Assembly: GCF_013001275.1 (NCBI RefSeq)
Contig: NZ_JABDMV010000026.1
Coordinates: forward strand, 1 to 36,523
Source: Flaviramulus sp.
GTDB lineage: Bacteria; Bacteroidota; Bacteroidia; Flavobacteriales; Flavobacteriaceae
Direction of reading: 5' to 3'
DNA: 36,523 nucleotides
Part shown: positions 1-8,774 of the stretch, in pieces
Layout of the letters: the number at the start of each line of letters is the position of its first letter
How positions within the stretch are numbered: the first letter of the stretch is position 1
Translations under genes and position numbers: made by a program
Notes under the pieces: generated by a model
Seen by the model: only the letters and a program-made list of their open reading frames with translations
The model's database searches: none
What the model was told of the DNA's origin: nothing

Positions 1-536
1 AAGCTGGACCATGTATCGTTACCCAAGTCAGAACCGATGAAGTGGACGGCTATAAAGCTGTTCAATTAGGTTTCGATGACGCGACAGAAAAAAGTGCTAC
101 TAAAGCTGACCAAGGTCATGTTAAAAAAGCAGGAACTTCTGTAAAACGCAAAATCGTTGAATTTAAAGGTTTTGATGAGGAGTACAAATTAGGAGATGCA
201 ATCACTGTTGAACATTTCACGGAAGGTGAGTTTGTTGATGTAGCAGGAACATCTAAAGGTAAAGGGTTTCAAGGTGTTGTAAAACGTCATGGTTTCGGTG
301 GTGTAGGTCAAGCTACTCACGGTCAGCATAACCGTTTAAGAGCGCCAGGATCTATTGGAGCTGCATCGTACCCTGCAAGAGTTTTCAAAGGAATGAAAAT
401 GGCCGGTAGAATGGGTGGAGAAACAGTTAAAGTTCAAAATTTAAGAGTTTTAAAAGTAGTAGCAGATAAGAATCTACTTGTAGTGAAAGGGTGTGTGCCT
501 GGACATAAAAACGCTTATGTAATTATTAGAAAATAA
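1..536 (+). CDS. rplC: 50S ribosomal protein L3 (5' truncated by window edge)
   Basis: L3 helps nucleate assembly of the large subunit and sends a loop toward the peptidyl transferase centre. The open frame runs back to the window edge (first full codon at base 3), with [11 protein letters not shown] before the GTG at 42, so that GTG is not the start. About 177 C-terminal residues are visible. They include the signature [14 protein letters not shown] and APGSIGAAS. By eye alignment, the Gln methylated by PrmB in E. coli L3 (GSIGQ) is Ala here. The stop codon overlaps the rplD start by one base (TAATG), implying coupled translation. rpsJ presumably lies just upstream. Confidence 0.97.
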   Translation, partial: AGPCIVTQVRTDEVDGYKAVQLGFDDATEKSATKADQGHVKKAGTSVKRKIVEFKGFDEEYKLGDAITVEHFTEGEFVDVAGTSKGKGFQGVVKRHGFGGVGQATHGQHNRLRAPGSIGAASYPARVFKGMKMAGRMGGETVKVQNLRVLKVVADKNLLVVKGCVPGHKNAYVIIRK

Positions 537-1165
537 TGAAAATAGCAGTTTTAGATATAAACGGAAAAGACACAGGTAGAAAGGCAGACCTTTCTAAAGA
601 TGTGTTTGCTATAGAGCCTAATAATCACGCTGTATACTTGGATGTTAAACAATATTTAGCAAACCAAAGACAGGGAACTCACAAATCGAAAGAAAGAGCT
701 GAGATTTCTGGAAGTACACGTAAGATTAAAAAGCAAAAAGGAACAGGTACTGCGAGAGCAGGAAGTATTAAGTCTGGTATTTTTAAAGGTGGTGGTCGTA
801 TGTTCGGTCCACGACCAAGAAATTACAGTTTCAAACTTAATAAAAACTTAAAGCGTTTAGCACGTAAATCTGCCTTGAGTATCAAAGCAGGAGAGAAGTC
901 TATTACAGTTTTAGAAGACTTTAATTTTGACTCGGTGAAGACTAAAAATTTCACTGCAGTTTTAAAGGCTTTACAGCTTGAAAACAAAAAAACACTCTTT
1001 GTGTTGGGTGGGTCAAATAATAACGTATATTTGTCATCGCGTAATTTAAAACGCTCAGAAGTTATAACTTCTTCAGAATTAAGTACTTACAAGATTTTGA
1101 ATGCAAATCAAGTAGTATTATTAGAAGGAGCGTTAGCAGGAATTGAAACAACTTTAAGTAAATAG
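536..1165 (+). CDS. rplD: 50S ribosomal protein L4
   Basis: L4 has a globular part and a long loop lining the exit tunnel. Its 209 residues are normal for the family. The basic tunnel-loop region reads KQKGTGTARAGSIKSG...GGGRMFGPRPR, around residues 65-98. The ATG overlaps the rplC stop codon by one base, and rplW follows after 5 bases. In E. coli L4 represses its own operon through the S10 leader, but that leader would lie outside this window and I see nothing here that shows such control. Confidence 0.97.
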   Translation: MKIAVLDINGKDTGRKADLSKDVFAIEPNNHAVYLDVKQYLANQRQGTHKSKERAEISGSTRKIKKQKGTGTARAGSIKSGIFKGGGRMFGPRPRNYSFKLNKNLKRLARKSALSIKAGEKSITVLEDFNFDSVKTKNFTAVLKALQLENKKTLFVLGGSNNNVYLSSRNLKRSEVITSSELSTYKILNANQVVLLEGALAGIETTLSK

Positions 1166-1170
1166 AAACA

Positions 1171-1461
1171 ATGAATATCTTAATTAAACCTATAATCACA
1201 GAAAAAGCGACAGCTAATAGCGAGTTAAGAAACTGCTATACTTTCGCAGTGAATACTAAGGCGAACAAGGTAGAAATCAAAAAAGCGGTGGAAGCTGCTT
1301 ATGGTGTTTCTGTTGATAAAGTTCGTACTATAAATGTCCGTCCAGATCGAAGTACCAAGCATACAAAAACTGGTATTCAACATGGTAAAACAAATGCTGT
1401 TAAAAAGGCAATTGTACAACTGGCGGAAGGTGAAATGATTGATTTATACAGTAACATGTAA
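1171..1461 (+). CDS. rplW: 50S ribosomal protein L23
   Basis: L23 sits at the tunnel exit and is the main docking site for trigger factor and SRP. The 96-residue product begins MNILIKPIITEKAT, the typical L23 opening, and carries the conserved NKVEIKKAVEAAYGV helix. The basic loop after VRTINVRPD is the usual rRNA-binding hairpin. It lies between rplD and rplB with short spacers (5 and 10 bases) in the standard S10 order. Ffh, which docks on this protein, is also encoded in the window at 30327. Confidence 0.97.
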   Translation: MNILIKPIITEKATANSELRNCYTFAVNTKANKVEIKKAVEAAYGVSVDKVRTINVRPDRSTKHTKTGIQHGKTNAVKKAIVQLAEGEMIDLYSNM

Positions 1462-1471
1462 TTAAAGACAA

Positions 1472-2299
1472 ATGTCAGTAAGAAAATTAAAACCAATCAC
1501 ACCAGGACAGCGATTTAGAGTAGTAAATGGTTATGACGCCATTACTACTGATAAGCCGGAAAAGAGTTTACTCGTTCCGAACAAAAGGTCTGGTGGTAGA
1601 AACAGTCAAGGAAAAATGACCATGCGCTATATAGGTGGAGGTCATAAGAAAAAGTATCGTATAATCGATTTTAAACGAAACAAAACTGGAATTCCAGCTG
1701 AAGTTAAGTCAATTGAATACGATCCAAACAGAACAGCTTTTATCGCATTATTGAATTATCAAGATGGTGAAAAAAGATACATTATTGCTCAAAACGGATT
1801 AAAAGTTGGACAAAATGTAGTGTCTGGATTAGAAGGTGTTGCTCCAGAAATTGGAAACTCAATGCCTTTAAGTGAAATTCCATTAGGAACTATTATTTCT
1901 TGTGTAGAGTTGCGTCCAGGTCAAGGAGCTATTATGGCTCGTAGTGCTGGTGCATTTGCTCAGTTAATGGCAAGAGATGGTAAGTTTGCAACAGTAAAAT
2001 TACCTTCAGGTGAAACAAGATTAATTCTTGTAAACTGTATGGCTACTATAGGTGTTGTATCTAACTCTGATCATCAATTATTAGTTGGTGGTAAAGCAGG
2101 TAGAACAAGATGGTTAGGAAGAAGACCACGTACGAGACCAGTAGTAATGAATCCTGTTGATCACCCAATGGGTGGTGGTGAAGGTAAATCTTCTGGTGGA
2201 CACCCACGTTCTAGAAACGGTATTCCTGCTAAAGGATATAGAACCCGTTCTAAATCAAAAGCAAGTAATAAATATATTGTAGAACGTAGAAAGAAATAA
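1472..2299 (+). CDS. rplB: 50S ribosomal protein L2
   Basis: L2 is a core large-subunit protein needed for subunit joining and peptidyl transferase activity. The length of 275 residues is normal. The near-invariant C-terminal motif is present as [12 protein letters not shown], including the VDH histidine associated with peptidyl transfer in E. coli. Met replaces the usual second His (DHPHGG in E. coli). The N-terminal OB-fold and central SH3-like region (about residues 40-200) contain GGGHKKKYR and [12 protein letters not shown]. rpsS follows after 3 bases. Confidence 0.98.
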   Translation: MSVRKLKPITPGQRFRVVNGYDAITTDKPEKSLLVPNKRSGGRNSQGKMTMRYIGGGHKKKYRIIDFKRNKTGIPAEVKSIEYDPNRTAFIALLNYQDGEKRYIIAQNGLKVGQNVVSGLEGVAPEIGNSMPLSEIPLGTIISCVELRPGQGAIMARSAGAFAQLMARDGKFATVKLPSGETRLILVNCMATIGVVSNSDHQLLVGGKAGRTRWLGRRPRTRPVVMNPVDHPMGGGEGKSSGGHPRSRNGIPAKGYRTRSKSKASNKYIVERRKK

Positions 2300-2302
2300 G
2301 AC

Positions 2303-2581
2303 ATGGCAAGATCATTAAAAAAAGGACCTTACGTTCATTATAAATTAGAGAAAAAAGTAGCTGTAAATGTTGAAAACAACAAAAAAACAGTAATCAAAAC
2401 TTGGTCAAGAGCAAGTATGATTACTCCAGATTTTGTTGGGCAAACAATAGCAGTTCATAATGGCCGTCAATTTGTACCAGTATATGTTACAGAAAATATG
2501 GTAGGTCATAAGTTAGGAGAGTTTTCACCAACACGTTCATTCCGTGGGCATGCAGGTGCTAAAAATAAAGGTAAAAAGTAG
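2303..2581 (+). CDS. rpsS: 30S ribosomal protein S19
   Basis: S19 binds the head of 16S rRNA with S13 near the A and P sites. The 92-residue product starts [18 protein letters not shown] and holds the conserved core [14 protein letters not shown] and [18 protein letters not shown]. Both length and motifs are typical. The gene lies 3 bases after rplB and 6 bases before rplV. Confidence 0.98.
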   Translation: MARSLKKGPYVHYKLEKKVAVNVENNKKTVIKTWSRASMITPDFVGQTIAVHNGRQFVPVYVTENMVGHKLGEFSPTRSFRGHAGAKNKGKK

Positions 2582-2587
2582 TAAGCT

Positions 2588-2995
2588 ATGGGAAGTCGTA
2601 AAAAACAAATGGCAGACGCTATTAAGGAAGCAAAAAAACATGTTGCTTTTGCTAAACTTAATAACTGTCCTACATCACCAAGAAAAATGCGTTTAGTAGC
2701 CGATTTAGTAAGAGGCGAAAAAGTAGAGAATGCACTTAATATATTAAAATTCAATTCTAAAGAGGCGTCTGGACGTTTAGAGAAATTGTTATTGTCTGCA
2801 ATTGCAAACTGGCAATCTAAAAATGAAGAAGCTAATATTGAAGAGGCTGAGTTAATAGTTAAAGAGATAAAAGTTGATAGCGGATCTATGTTAAAAAGAT
2901 TACGTCCAGCTCCTCAAGGTCGTGCACACAGAATAAGAAAACGTTCAAACCATGTTACATTAGTGGTGGGAGCTAACAATAACACACAAAGCTAA
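2588..2995 (+). CDS. rplV: 50S ribosomal protein L22
   Basis: L22 contacts all domains of 23S rRNA, and its long beta-hairpin lines the exit tunnel near the macrolide pocket. The 135-residue product has the motif [19 protein letters not shown] near the N-terminus and the hairpin region [20 protein letters not shown] near the C-terminus. It is slightly longer than E. coli L22 (110 residues), with extra residues at both ends. It is followed after 9 bases by rpsC. Confidence 0.97.
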   Translation: MGSRKKQMADAIKEAKKHVAFAKLNNCPTSPRKMRLVADLVRGEKVENALNILKFNSKEASGRLEKLLLSAIANWQSKNEEANIEEAELIVKEIKVDSGSMLKRLRPAPQGRAHRIRKRSNHVTLVVGANNNTQS

Positions 2996-3004
2996 GATAG
3001 AAGT

Positions 3005-3733
3005 ATGGGACAAAAAACAAATCCAATCGGAAATCGCTTAGGTATTATCAGAGGATGGGAATCTAACTGGTACGGAGGTAATGATTATGGAGATAAGCTT
3101 GCCGAAGACGATAAAATTAGAAAATACGTTCACGCGCGTTTATCTAAAGCTAGTGTTAGTAGAGTAATAATCGAAAGAACTTTAAAACTTGTAACCGTTA
3201 CTATCACAACGGCTCGTCCAGGTATCATTATTGGTAAAGGCGGTCAAGAGGTAGACAAGTTAAAAGAAGAACTTAAGAAAATTACTGGTAAAGAAGTTCA
3301 GATTAATATTTTTGAAATTAAAAGACCTGAACTTGATGCATTTTTAGTAGGATCAAGCATCGCTCGTCAAATTGAAAACAGAATTTCATACAGACGTGCA
3401 ATAAAGATGGCTATTGCTGCTACAATGCGTATGAATGCTGAAGGAATAAAAATTCAAATTAGTGGACGTTTAAATGGTGCTGAAATGGCACGATCTGAAC
3501 ATTACAAAGAAGGACGTATTCCTTTATCAACCTTTAGAGCCGATATTGATTATGCTTTAGTTGAGGCGCACACTACTTACGGTAGATTGGGTGTTAAAGT
3601 ATGGATCATGAAAGGAGAAGTATATGGTAAAAGAGAACTTTCTCCGCTTGTTGGATTGTCCAAAAAGCAAGGAAAAGGTGGAGCCGGAGGACGTGGCGGA
3701 AACAGAGATAACAAACCGCGTCGTAGAAAGTAA
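3005..3733 (+). CDS. rpsC: 30S ribosomal protein S3
   Basis: S3 forms part of the mRNA entry channel and helicase with S4 and S5. The 242-residue product opens [14 protein letters not shown]. It has a type II KH domain with the loop [14 protein letters not shown] (about residues 75-88) and the C-terminal S3 domain ([27 protein letters not shown]). The end is a Gly/Arg/Lys-rich tail ([20 protein letters not shown]). The spacing of 22 bases to rplP is longer than most in this operon. Confidence 0.98.
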   Translation: MGQKTNPIGNRLGIIRGWESNWYGGNDYGDKLAEDDKIRKYVHARLSKASVSRVIIERTLKLVTVTITTARPGIIIGKGGQEVDKLKEELKKITGKEVQINIFEIKRPELDAFLVGSSIARQIENRISYRRAIKMAIAATMRMNAEGIKIQISGRLNGAEMARSEHYKEGRIPLSTFRADIDYALVEAHTTYGRLGVKVWIMKGEVYGKRELSPLVGLSKKQGKGGAGGRGGNRDNKPRRRK

Positions 3734-3755
3734 TTTTTTATAAAGTAAAGAAAAA

Positions 3756-4175
3756 ATGTTACAGCCTAAAAGAACAAAATTTCGTAAACAACAGAAAGGT
3801 CGCATGAAAGGGATTTCTCAAAGAGGAAACCAACTTTCAAGTGGAACTTTTGGAATAAAAGCATTAGACTCAAATTTTTTAACATCGCGTCAAATTGAAG
3901 CAGCTCGTATTGCCGCTACACGTTACATGAAAAGAGAAGGGCAACTTTGGATTAAAATATTTCCAGATAAGCCAATCACAAAAAAGCCTCTTGAAGTACG
4001 TATGGGTAAAGGTAAAGGTGCTGTTGAATATTGGGTAGCCGTTGTTAAACCAGGGAGAATTTTATTTGAAGTTGGTGGTGTGCCATTGGACGTTGCTCAA
4101 GAAGCATTGCGTTTAGCAGCACAAAAACTACCAGTAAAAACTAAGTTTTTAATCGCTAGAGATTACGAAGCATAA
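3756..4175 (+). CDS. rplP: 50S ribosomal protein L16
   Basis: L16 organises the A-site region of the large subunit and supports tRNA binding. The 139-residue product starts [19 protein letters not shown], a diagnostic L16 opening, and includes [20 protein letters not shown], the loop that reaches the A site. Length is normal (136 in E. coli). It is followed by rpmC after 13 bases, as in almost all bacteria. Confidence 0.98.
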   Translation: MLQPKRTKFRKQQKGRMKGISQRGNQLSSGTFGIKALDSNFLTSRQIEAARIAATRYMKREGQLWIKIFPDKPITKKPLEVRMGKGKGAVEYWVAVVKPGRILFEVGGVPLDVAQEALRLAAQKLPVKTKFLIARDYEA

Positions 4176-4188
4176 TTTATTTGATATT

Positions 4189-4380
4189 ATGAAACAATCA
4201 GAAATTAAAGAATTATCTGTAACTGAGTTACAAGAGAAACTTGGTGAAACAAAAAAGAGTTATTCAGACCTAAAATTGGCTCATGCAATATCTCCTTTAG
4301 AAAATCCAATTCAACTGCGTGGTTTAAGACGTACCGTAGCAAGAATTGCGACTGAATTAACTAAAAGAGAATTACAATAA
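4189..4380 (+). CDS. rpmC: 50S ribosomal protein L29
   Basis: L29 is a small two-helix protein at the tunnel exit beside L23. The 63-residue product is almost all helix, beginning MKQSEIKELSVTELQEKL and containing the conserved SPLENPIQLRGLRRTVARI. It is encoded between rplP and rpsQ with spacers of 13 and 12 bases. Confidence 0.97.
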   Translation: MKQSEIKELSVTELQEKLGETKKSYSDLKLAHAISPLENPIQLRGLRRTVARIATELTKRELQ

Positions 4381-4392
4381 TTCTGCTGAAAG

Positions 4393-4650
4393 ATGGAAAC
4401 AAGAAATTTAAGAAAAGAACGTATAGGAGTAGTTACAAGTAACAAAATGCAGAAATCAATTGTGGTTGCTGAAGTTAAAAAAGTAAAACACCCTATGTAT
4501 GGAAAGTTCGTGTTGAAAACGAAAAAATACGTTGCACACGACGAAACAAACGATTGTAACATTGGTGATAAAGTAAAGATCATGGAAACAAGACCTTTAT
4601 CTAAATCTAAATGTTGGAGATTAGTTGAAATACTAGAAAGAGCTAAATAA
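4393..4650 (+). CDS. rpsQ: 30S ribosomal protein S17
   Basis: S17 is a primary 16S rRNA-binding OB-fold protein of the small-subunit body. The 85-residue product starts [20 protein letters not shown] and has the family motif KHPMYGKFV with a following KKYVAHDE. Length matches the family (about 84). It is separated from rplN by only two bases. Confidence 0.97.
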   Translation: METRNLRKERIGVVTSNKMQKSIVVAEVKKVKHPMYGKFVLKTKKYVAHDETNDCNIGDKVKIMETRPLSKSKCWRLVEILERAK

Positions 4651-4652
4651 TT

Positions 4653-5021
4653 ATGGTACAGCAAGAATCAAGATTAAAGGTAGCAGACAACACTGGAGCA
4701 AAGGAAGTTTTAACTATCCGTGTTTTAGGTGGTACTAAAAGAAGATACGCTTCTGTAGGAGACAAAATTGTTGTTTCTGTAAAAGACGCAACTCCTAATG
4801 GAAACATTAAAAAAGGAGCGGTTTCAACTGCAGTTGTTGTTCGTACTAAAAAAGAAGTAAGAAGACCAGACGGATCTTATATAAGATTTGATGATAATGC
4901 TTGTGTTTTATTAAACCCAACCGGTGAGATGAGAGGTACGCGTGTATTTGGTCCTGTTGCTAGAGAACTTCGTGATAAACAATTCATGAAAATTGTATCA
5001 TTAGCACCAGAGGTGCTTTAA
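4653..5021 (+). CDS. rplN: 50S ribosomal protein L14
   Basis: L14 is a conserved five-strand barrel protein at the subunit interface, bridging to 16S rRNA. The 122-residue product begins [19 protein letters not shown], the standard L14 opening, and includes [20 protein letters not shown] and the terminal [23 protein letters not shown] type ending. Length is the family norm. rplX starts 14 bases later, at the boundary usually called the start of the spc operon. I see no promoter in that short gap, so transcription probably reads through. Confidence 0.98.
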   Translation: MVQQESRLKVADNTGAKEVLTIRVLGGTKRRYASVGDKIVVSVKDATPNGNIKKGAVSTAVVVRTKKEVRRPDGSYIRFDDNACVLLNPTGEMRGTRVFGPVARELRDKQFMKIVSLAPEVL

Positions 5022-5035
5022 TACATTAATGTAAG

Positions 5036-5347
5036 ATGACAAAGCTTAAAATAAAAACTGGAGATACTGTAAAAGTAATTGCTGGAGATCATAAAGGATC
5101 TGAAGGTAAAGTACAAAAGGTATTTATAGAAAAGAACAAAGCGATTGTTGAGGGTGTAAACATGGTTAAGAAACATACTAAACCAAGTGCACAAAATCCT
5201 CAAGGTGGAATCGTAGAAAAAGAAGCTGCTATTCATATATCTAATTTATCGTTGTTAACTTCAAAAGGAGAAACAACAAGAATTGGTTATAGAGTAGAAG
5301 GCGATAAAAAAGTAAGATTTTCAACAAAATCTAATGAAGTAATATAG
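5036..5347 (+). CDS. rplX: 50S ribosomal protein L24
   Basis: L24 is an assembly initiator for the large subunit. The 103-residue product carries an N-terminal KOW motif ([20 protein letters not shown], about residues 4-23), then [21 protein letters not shown], a diagnostic L24 segment. rplE starts two bases after the stop. Length matches the family (about 104). Confidence 0.97.
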   Translation: MTKLKIKTGDTVKVIAGDHKGSEGKVQKVFIEKNKAIVEGVNMVKKHTKPSAQNPQGGIVEKEAAIHISNLSLLTSKGETTRIGYRVEGDKKVRFSTKSNEVI

Positions 5348-5349
5348 TT

Positions 5350-5901
5350 ATGGCATATTCACCTAGACTTAAAGAAGAGTATAAAAGCAGAGTAATTGCG
5401 GCTCTTACAGACGAATTTGGTTATAAAAATGTAATGCAAGTACCAAAACTTACTAAGATAGTAGTATCTAAAGGTGTTGGTGCGGCAGTAGCAGATAAAA
5501 AACTTATTGACTATGCAGTTGAGGAGTTAGCTACTATAACTGGACAAAAAGCTATAGCTACATTATCTAAAAAGGATGTTGCATCATTTAAATTACGTAA
5601 AGGTATGCCAATTGGCGCCAAAGTAACTTTACGTGGTGAAAAAATGTATGAATTTTTAGACCGTTTAGTGACTTCAGCACTTCCACGTGTTAGAGATTTT
5701 AACGGAATTAAAGCAACAGGATTTGACGGACGTGGTAACTACAATTTAGGAGTTACTGAACAAATTATATTCCCAGAAATTAATATTGATAAAGTTAATA
5801 AAATTTCTGGTATGGACATTACATTTGTTACTACCGCAGATACTGATAAAGAAGCAAAATCATTATTAACCGAATTAGGATTACCTTTTCAAAAGAACTA
5901 A
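5350..5901 (+). CDS. rplE: 50S ribosomal protein L5
   Basis: L5 binds 5S rRNA and touches P-site tRNA. The 183-residue product has [16 protein letters not shown] near residue 28, the loop [23 protein letters not shown], and [20 protein letters not shown], all typical of bacterial L5. The C-terminus contains [20 protein letters not shown]. rpsN follows after 3 bases. Confidence 0.98.
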   Translation: MAYSPRLKEEYKSRVIAALTDEFGYKNVMQVPKLTKIVVSKGVGAAVADKKLIDYAVEELATITGQKAIATLSKKDVASFKLRKGMPIGAKVTLRGEKMYEFLDRLVTSALPRVRDFNGIKATGFDGRGNYNLGVTEQIIFPEINIDKVNKISGMDITFVTTADTDKEAKSLLTELGLPFQKN

Positions 5902-5904
5902 GAT

Positions 5905-6174
5905 ATGGCTAAAGAATCAATGAAAGCCCGTGAGGTAAAAAGAGCTAAAACAGTAGCGAAATATGCTGAAAAACGTAAAGCTTTAAAAGAAGCTGGAGAT
6001 TATGAAGCATTACAAAAGTTACCAAAAAACGCATCTCCTATTCGTCAGCATAATAGATGTAAATTAACAGGAAGACCAAAAGGGTACATGCGTACGTTTG
6101 GAATTTCTCGTGTAACATTCAGGGAAATGGCCAATCAAGGTCTTATTCCTGGTGTAAGAAAAGCTAGTTGGTAA
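5905..6174 (+). CDS. rpsN: 30S ribosomal protein S14 (zinc-free type)
   Basis: S14 completes the head of the small subunit. The 89-residue product is the longer, zinc-independent form. It has a single Cys (in [12 protein letters not shown]) and lacks the CxxC pairs of the roughly 61-residue zinc-binding form. The C-terminus [20 protein letters not shown] is the conserved S14 box. No second S14 copy is in the window. After it comes a 68-base spacer before rpsH, unusually long for this operon and containing a hairpin. Confidence 0.97.
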   Translation: MAKESMKAREVKRAKTVAKYAEKRKALKEAGDYEALQKLPKNASPIRQHNRCKLTGRPKGYMRTFGISRVTFREMANQGLIPGVRKASW

Positions 6175-6191
6175 TATTATTTAAATAATCG

Positions 6192-6220
6192 GGTTTAAGG
6201 TTCGAAATAATTCGAAAACC
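6192..6220 (+). promoter_or_regulatory. hairpin in the rpsN-rpsH spacer, possible RNA regulatory element
   Basis: The 68-base spacer holds two copies of the palindrome TTCGAA (6201-6206 and 6211-6216) that can pair around a 4-base loop. GGTT/GGTTT just upstream can pair with the following AAACC at 6216-6220, with a bulge. No U-tract follows, so it is unlikely to be a terminator. S8, encoded next, is the spc-operon repressor in E. coli, where it binds within rplE. Whether this hairpin binds S8 is only inference. Confidence 0.3.
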
Positions 6221-6242
6221 AAGACCACAAAATCAATTCATT

Positions 6243-6641
6243 ATGTACTCAGATCCAATTGCGGATTATTTGACAAGAATTAGAAATGCAGTTCGTGCTA
6301 ATCACAGAGTGGTTGAGATACCTGCATCTAATCTTAAAAAAGACATCACTAAAATATTATTCGAACAAGGATATATTTTAAGTTACAAGTTTGATGACTC
6401 TTCAGTACAAGGAACAATCAAGATTGCCCTTAAGTACAACAAAGAAACAAAAGAACCAGTAATTAAAAAACTTCAAAGAATTAGTAAACCAGGATTACGT
6501 TTGTATGCTGGATCTAATGAATTACCTAGAATTCTTAATGGCCTTGGTATTGCTATCGTTTCAACTTCTCACGGAGTTATGACAGGCAAACAAGCTAAAA
6601 GAGATAACGTAGGTGGAGAAGTTTTATGTTACGTTTACTAA
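6243..6641 (+). CDS. rpsH: 30S ribosomal protein S8
   Basis: S8 is a primary 16S rRNA-binding protein of the central domain. The 132-residue product starts MYSDPIADYLTRIRNAVRA and ends with the C-terminal signature STSHGVMTGKQAKRDNVGGE, which contacts helix 21. Length is normal. In E. coli S8 represses the spc operon. Here a hairpin-bearing 68-base spacer precedes the gene. Confidence 0.98.
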   Translation: MYSDPIADYLTRIRNAVRANHRVVEIPASNLKKDITKILFEQGYILSYKFDDSSVQGTIKIALKYNKETKEPVIKKLQRISKPGLRLYAGSNELPRILNGLGIAIVSTSHGVMTGKQAKRDNVGGEVLCYVY

Positions 6642-6658
6642 TTTAAAGCCAGAAAGAA

Positions 6659-7201
6659 ATGTCAAGAATAGGAAATAATCCAGTAGCCATTCCAGAAGGT
6701 GTAACAGTTGACGTTAAAGATAACGTTGTTACTGTAAAAGGAAAATTAGGAGAGTTAACACAAAATTACGATTCTATAGAAATTAAAGTTGAAGATGGTA
6801 GCGTTTGGGTTACGCGTTCTTCAGATACTAAAGATCAAAAAGCTAAACACGGTTTATATAGATCTTTAATGCATAATATGATTGAAGGTGTAGCTAAAGG
6901 ATGGACTAAACAATTAGAATTGGTAGGTGTAGGATATAGAGCATCAAACCAAGGGCAAAAATTAGATTTAGCTTTAGGATTTTCTCATAATATTGTTTTA
7001 GATGTTGCTCCGGAAGTAAAAGTGGAAACAATTTCTGAAAAAGGAAAAAATCCAATCGTAAAATTAACATCATTTGATAAACAACTTGTTGGTCAGGTAG
7101 CAGCAAAAATTCGTGGTTTTAGAAGACCAGAACCTTATAAAGGAAAAGGAATTAAGTTTGTTGGTGAGGTATTAAGAAGAAAAGCAGGTAAATCAGCTTA
7201 A
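6659..7201 (+). CDS. rplF: 50S ribosomal protein L6
   Basis: L6 sits near the factor-binding site of the large subunit. The 180-residue product opens MSRIGNNPVAIPEGVTV and has two repeated alpha/beta domains. The C-terminal one ends RRPEPYKGKGIKFVGEVLRR, the conserved L6 signature. Length is typical (about 177). It is followed by rplR after 10 bases. Confidence 0.98.
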   Translation: MSRIGNNPVAIPEGVTVDVKDNVVTVKGKLGELTQNYDSIEIKVEDGSVWVTRSSDTKDQKAKHGLYRSLMHNMIEGVAKGWTKQLELVGVGYRASNQGQKLDLALGFSHNIVLDVAPEVKVETISEKGKNPIVKLTSFDKQLVGQVAAKIRGFRRPEPYKGKGIKFVGEVLRRKAGKSA

Positions 7202-7211
7202 TAATTAGGTT

Positions 7212-7568
7212 ATGGCATTAACAAAGAACGAAAGAAGACTAAGAATAAAAAACAGAATCCGAAAGGTTGTTTCTGGAACGGAAGCAAGACCTAGATTAGC
7301 TGTTTATAGAAGTAATAAAGAAATTTATGCTCAAATAGTTGATGATGTAACTGGTAAAACTATCAGTGCAGCATCTTCAAGAGATAAAGATATTAGTACT
7401 GCGAAAGCAACTAAATCAGAAGCCGCTAAATTGGTAGGTAAATCACTTGCTGAAAAAGCTTTAAAAGCAGGTGTCGAAACCATTGCTTTTGATAGAGGCG
7501 GATATTTATATCACGGAAGAGTAAAATCATTAGCTGAAGGCGCAAGAGAAGCAGGACTTAAATTCTAA
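7212..7568 (+). CDS. rplR: 50S ribosomal protein L18
   Basis: L18 binds 5S rRNA with L5 and L25. The 118-residue product has the basic N-terminus ([18 protein letters not shown]) and the conserved [21 protein letters not shown]. The C-terminal motif is [25 protein letters not shown]. Length is the family norm. It lies between rplF and rpsE with short gaps. Confidence 0.98.
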   Translation: MALTKNERRLRIKNRIRKVVSGTEARPRLAVYRSNKEIYAQIVDDVTGKTISAASSRDKDISTAKATKSEAAKLVGKSLAEKALKAGVETIAFDRGGYLYHGRVKSLAEGAREAGLKF

Positions 7569-7574
7569 GAAATT

Positions 7575-8099
7575 ATGTTTAAAAAATATAAAAGTGCAGA
7601 ATTGGTAAAACCAGGTGGATTAGATCTTAAAGATCGTTTAGTTGGTGTACAAAGAGTTACCAAAGTAACTAAAGGTGGTAGAGCATTTGGTTTTTCAGCA
7701 ATCGTTGTGGTTGGTGATGAAGCTGGTGTTGTAGGACAGGGTTTAGGAAAATCTAAAGACGTAGCTAGTGCGATAGCAAAAGCCGTTGAAGATGCTAAGA
7801 AAAACTTAGTTCGAATTCCAATAATAAAAGGAACTTTACCGCACGAACAAAAAGGAAAATTTGGTGGAGCTAGAGTAAATATTATTCCTGCTGCTCCTGG
7901 TACAGGTGTAATTGCTGGTGGGGCTGTAAGAACAGTGCTTGAGGCAGTTGGTGTACACGATGTATTATCAAAATCTCAAGGATCATCAAATCCTCATAAT
8001 GTTGTAAAAGCAACTTTTGATGCATTATTACAATTGAGAGATGCTAATACTATTGCAAAAGATAGAGGTATTTCGCTTCAACAAGTTTTTAACGCTTAA
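7575..8099 (+). CDS. rpsE: 30S ribosomal protein S5
   Basis: S5 contributes to decoding accuracy and the mRNA entry site. The 174-residue product has the N-terminal dsRNA-binding-like domain with [20 protein letters not shown] (about residues 30-50) and [15 protein letters not shown]. The C-terminal domain holds [18 protein letters not shown]. Length is near the family average (about 167). It is part of the conserved rplR-rpsE-rpmD-rplO block. Confidence 0.98.
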   Translation: MFKKYKSAELVKPGGLDLKDRLVGVQRVTKVTKGGRAFGFSAIVVVGDEAGVVGQGLGKSKDVASAIAKAVEDAKKNLVRIPIIKGTLPHEQKGKFGGARVNIIPAAPGTGVIAGGAVRTVLEAVGVHDVLSKSQGSSNPHNVVKATFDALLQLRDANTIAKDRGISLQQVFNA

Positions 8100-8111
8100 T
8101 AAAAGACAGAG

Positions 8112-8294
8112 ATGGCAAAGATTAAAGTAAAAAAAGTTAAAAGCGCAATCAATCGTACACTAAGACAAAAAAGAACTTTAGAAGCTCTTGGTCTTAAAAA
8201 GATTGGTCAAGTAAAAGAGCATGAAGCTACACCAAATATACTTGGTATGGTTGCTAAAGTTTCACATTTAGTTTCTGTTGAAGAAACAAAATAA
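8112..8294 (+). CDS. rpmD: 50S ribosomal protein L30
   Basis: L30 is a small large-subunit protein, optional in some phyla but present here. The 60-residue product starts MAKIKVKKVKSAINR and carries the family core RTLEALGLKKIGQVKEHEATPNI in two adjacent segments. It sits in its usual place between rpsE and rplO, 13 bases before the rplO start chosen here. Confidence 0.97.
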   Translation: MAKIKVKKVKSAINRTLRQKRTLEALGLKKIGQVKEHEATPNILGMVAKVSHLVSVEETK

Positions 8295-8307
8295 TATAAA
8301 ACTGAAA

Positions 8308-8760
8308 ATGGATTTAAGTAATTTAAAACCTGCAGAAGGTTCAGTAAAAAATCAAGGAAAAAGAATAGGTCGTGGACAAGGTTCTGGTAAAGGTGGTACC
8401 GCTACGCGTGGTCACAAAGGAGCTAAATCTCGTTCTGGTTATTCTAAGAAATTAGGATTTGAGGGTGGTCAAATGCCTCTTCAAAGACGTGTTCCTAAAT
8501 TTGGTTTTACAAATATCAACCGTATTGAGTATCAAGGTATCAATTTAGATACTTTACAACAATTGGTTGATGACAAGAAAATAAAAGATACAGTAGATTT
8601 TGAAACTTTATTCACAAACCGTTTAGCTGGTAAAAATGATCTAGTTAAAATTATGGGACGTGGTGAATTAAAAGCAAAATTAAAAGTATCTGCTCATAAG
8701 TTTACTGCTTCAGCAAAAGCTGCTATTGAAGCTGCTGGAGGAGAAGCTGTAACTTTATAA
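8308..8760 (+). CDS. rplO: 50S ribosomal protein L15
   Basis: L15 is a late assembly protein tying together large-subunit domains. I start it at ATG 8308 (MDLSNLKPAEGSVKN). The upstream in-frame TTG at 8278 would overlap rpmD and add ten residues unlike L15. The resulting 150 residues fit the family. Conserved parts are GKRIGRGQGSGKGGTATRGH, FEGGQMPLQRRVPKFGF and the C-terminal VSAHKFTASAKAAIEAAGG. secY follows after 14 bases. Confidence 0.97.
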   Translation: MDLSNLKPAEGSVKNQGKRIGRGQGSGKGGTATRGHKGAKSRSGYSKKLGFEGGQMPLQRRVPKFGFTNINRIEYQGINLDTLQQLVDDKKIKDTVDFETLFTNRLAGKNDLVKIMGRGELKAKLKVSAHKFTASAKAAIEAAGGEAVTL

Positions 8761-8774
8761 GACGTATTATAAGT

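Noticed and set aside
42-44. GTG as start of L3
   Set aside because: The frame continues upstream to the window edge with residues typical of L3, so this is an internal Val codon.
8278-8280. TTG as start of rplO
   Set aside because: It overlaps the end of rpmD, and the added residues are unlike L15; ATG 8308 begins the conserved N-terminus.
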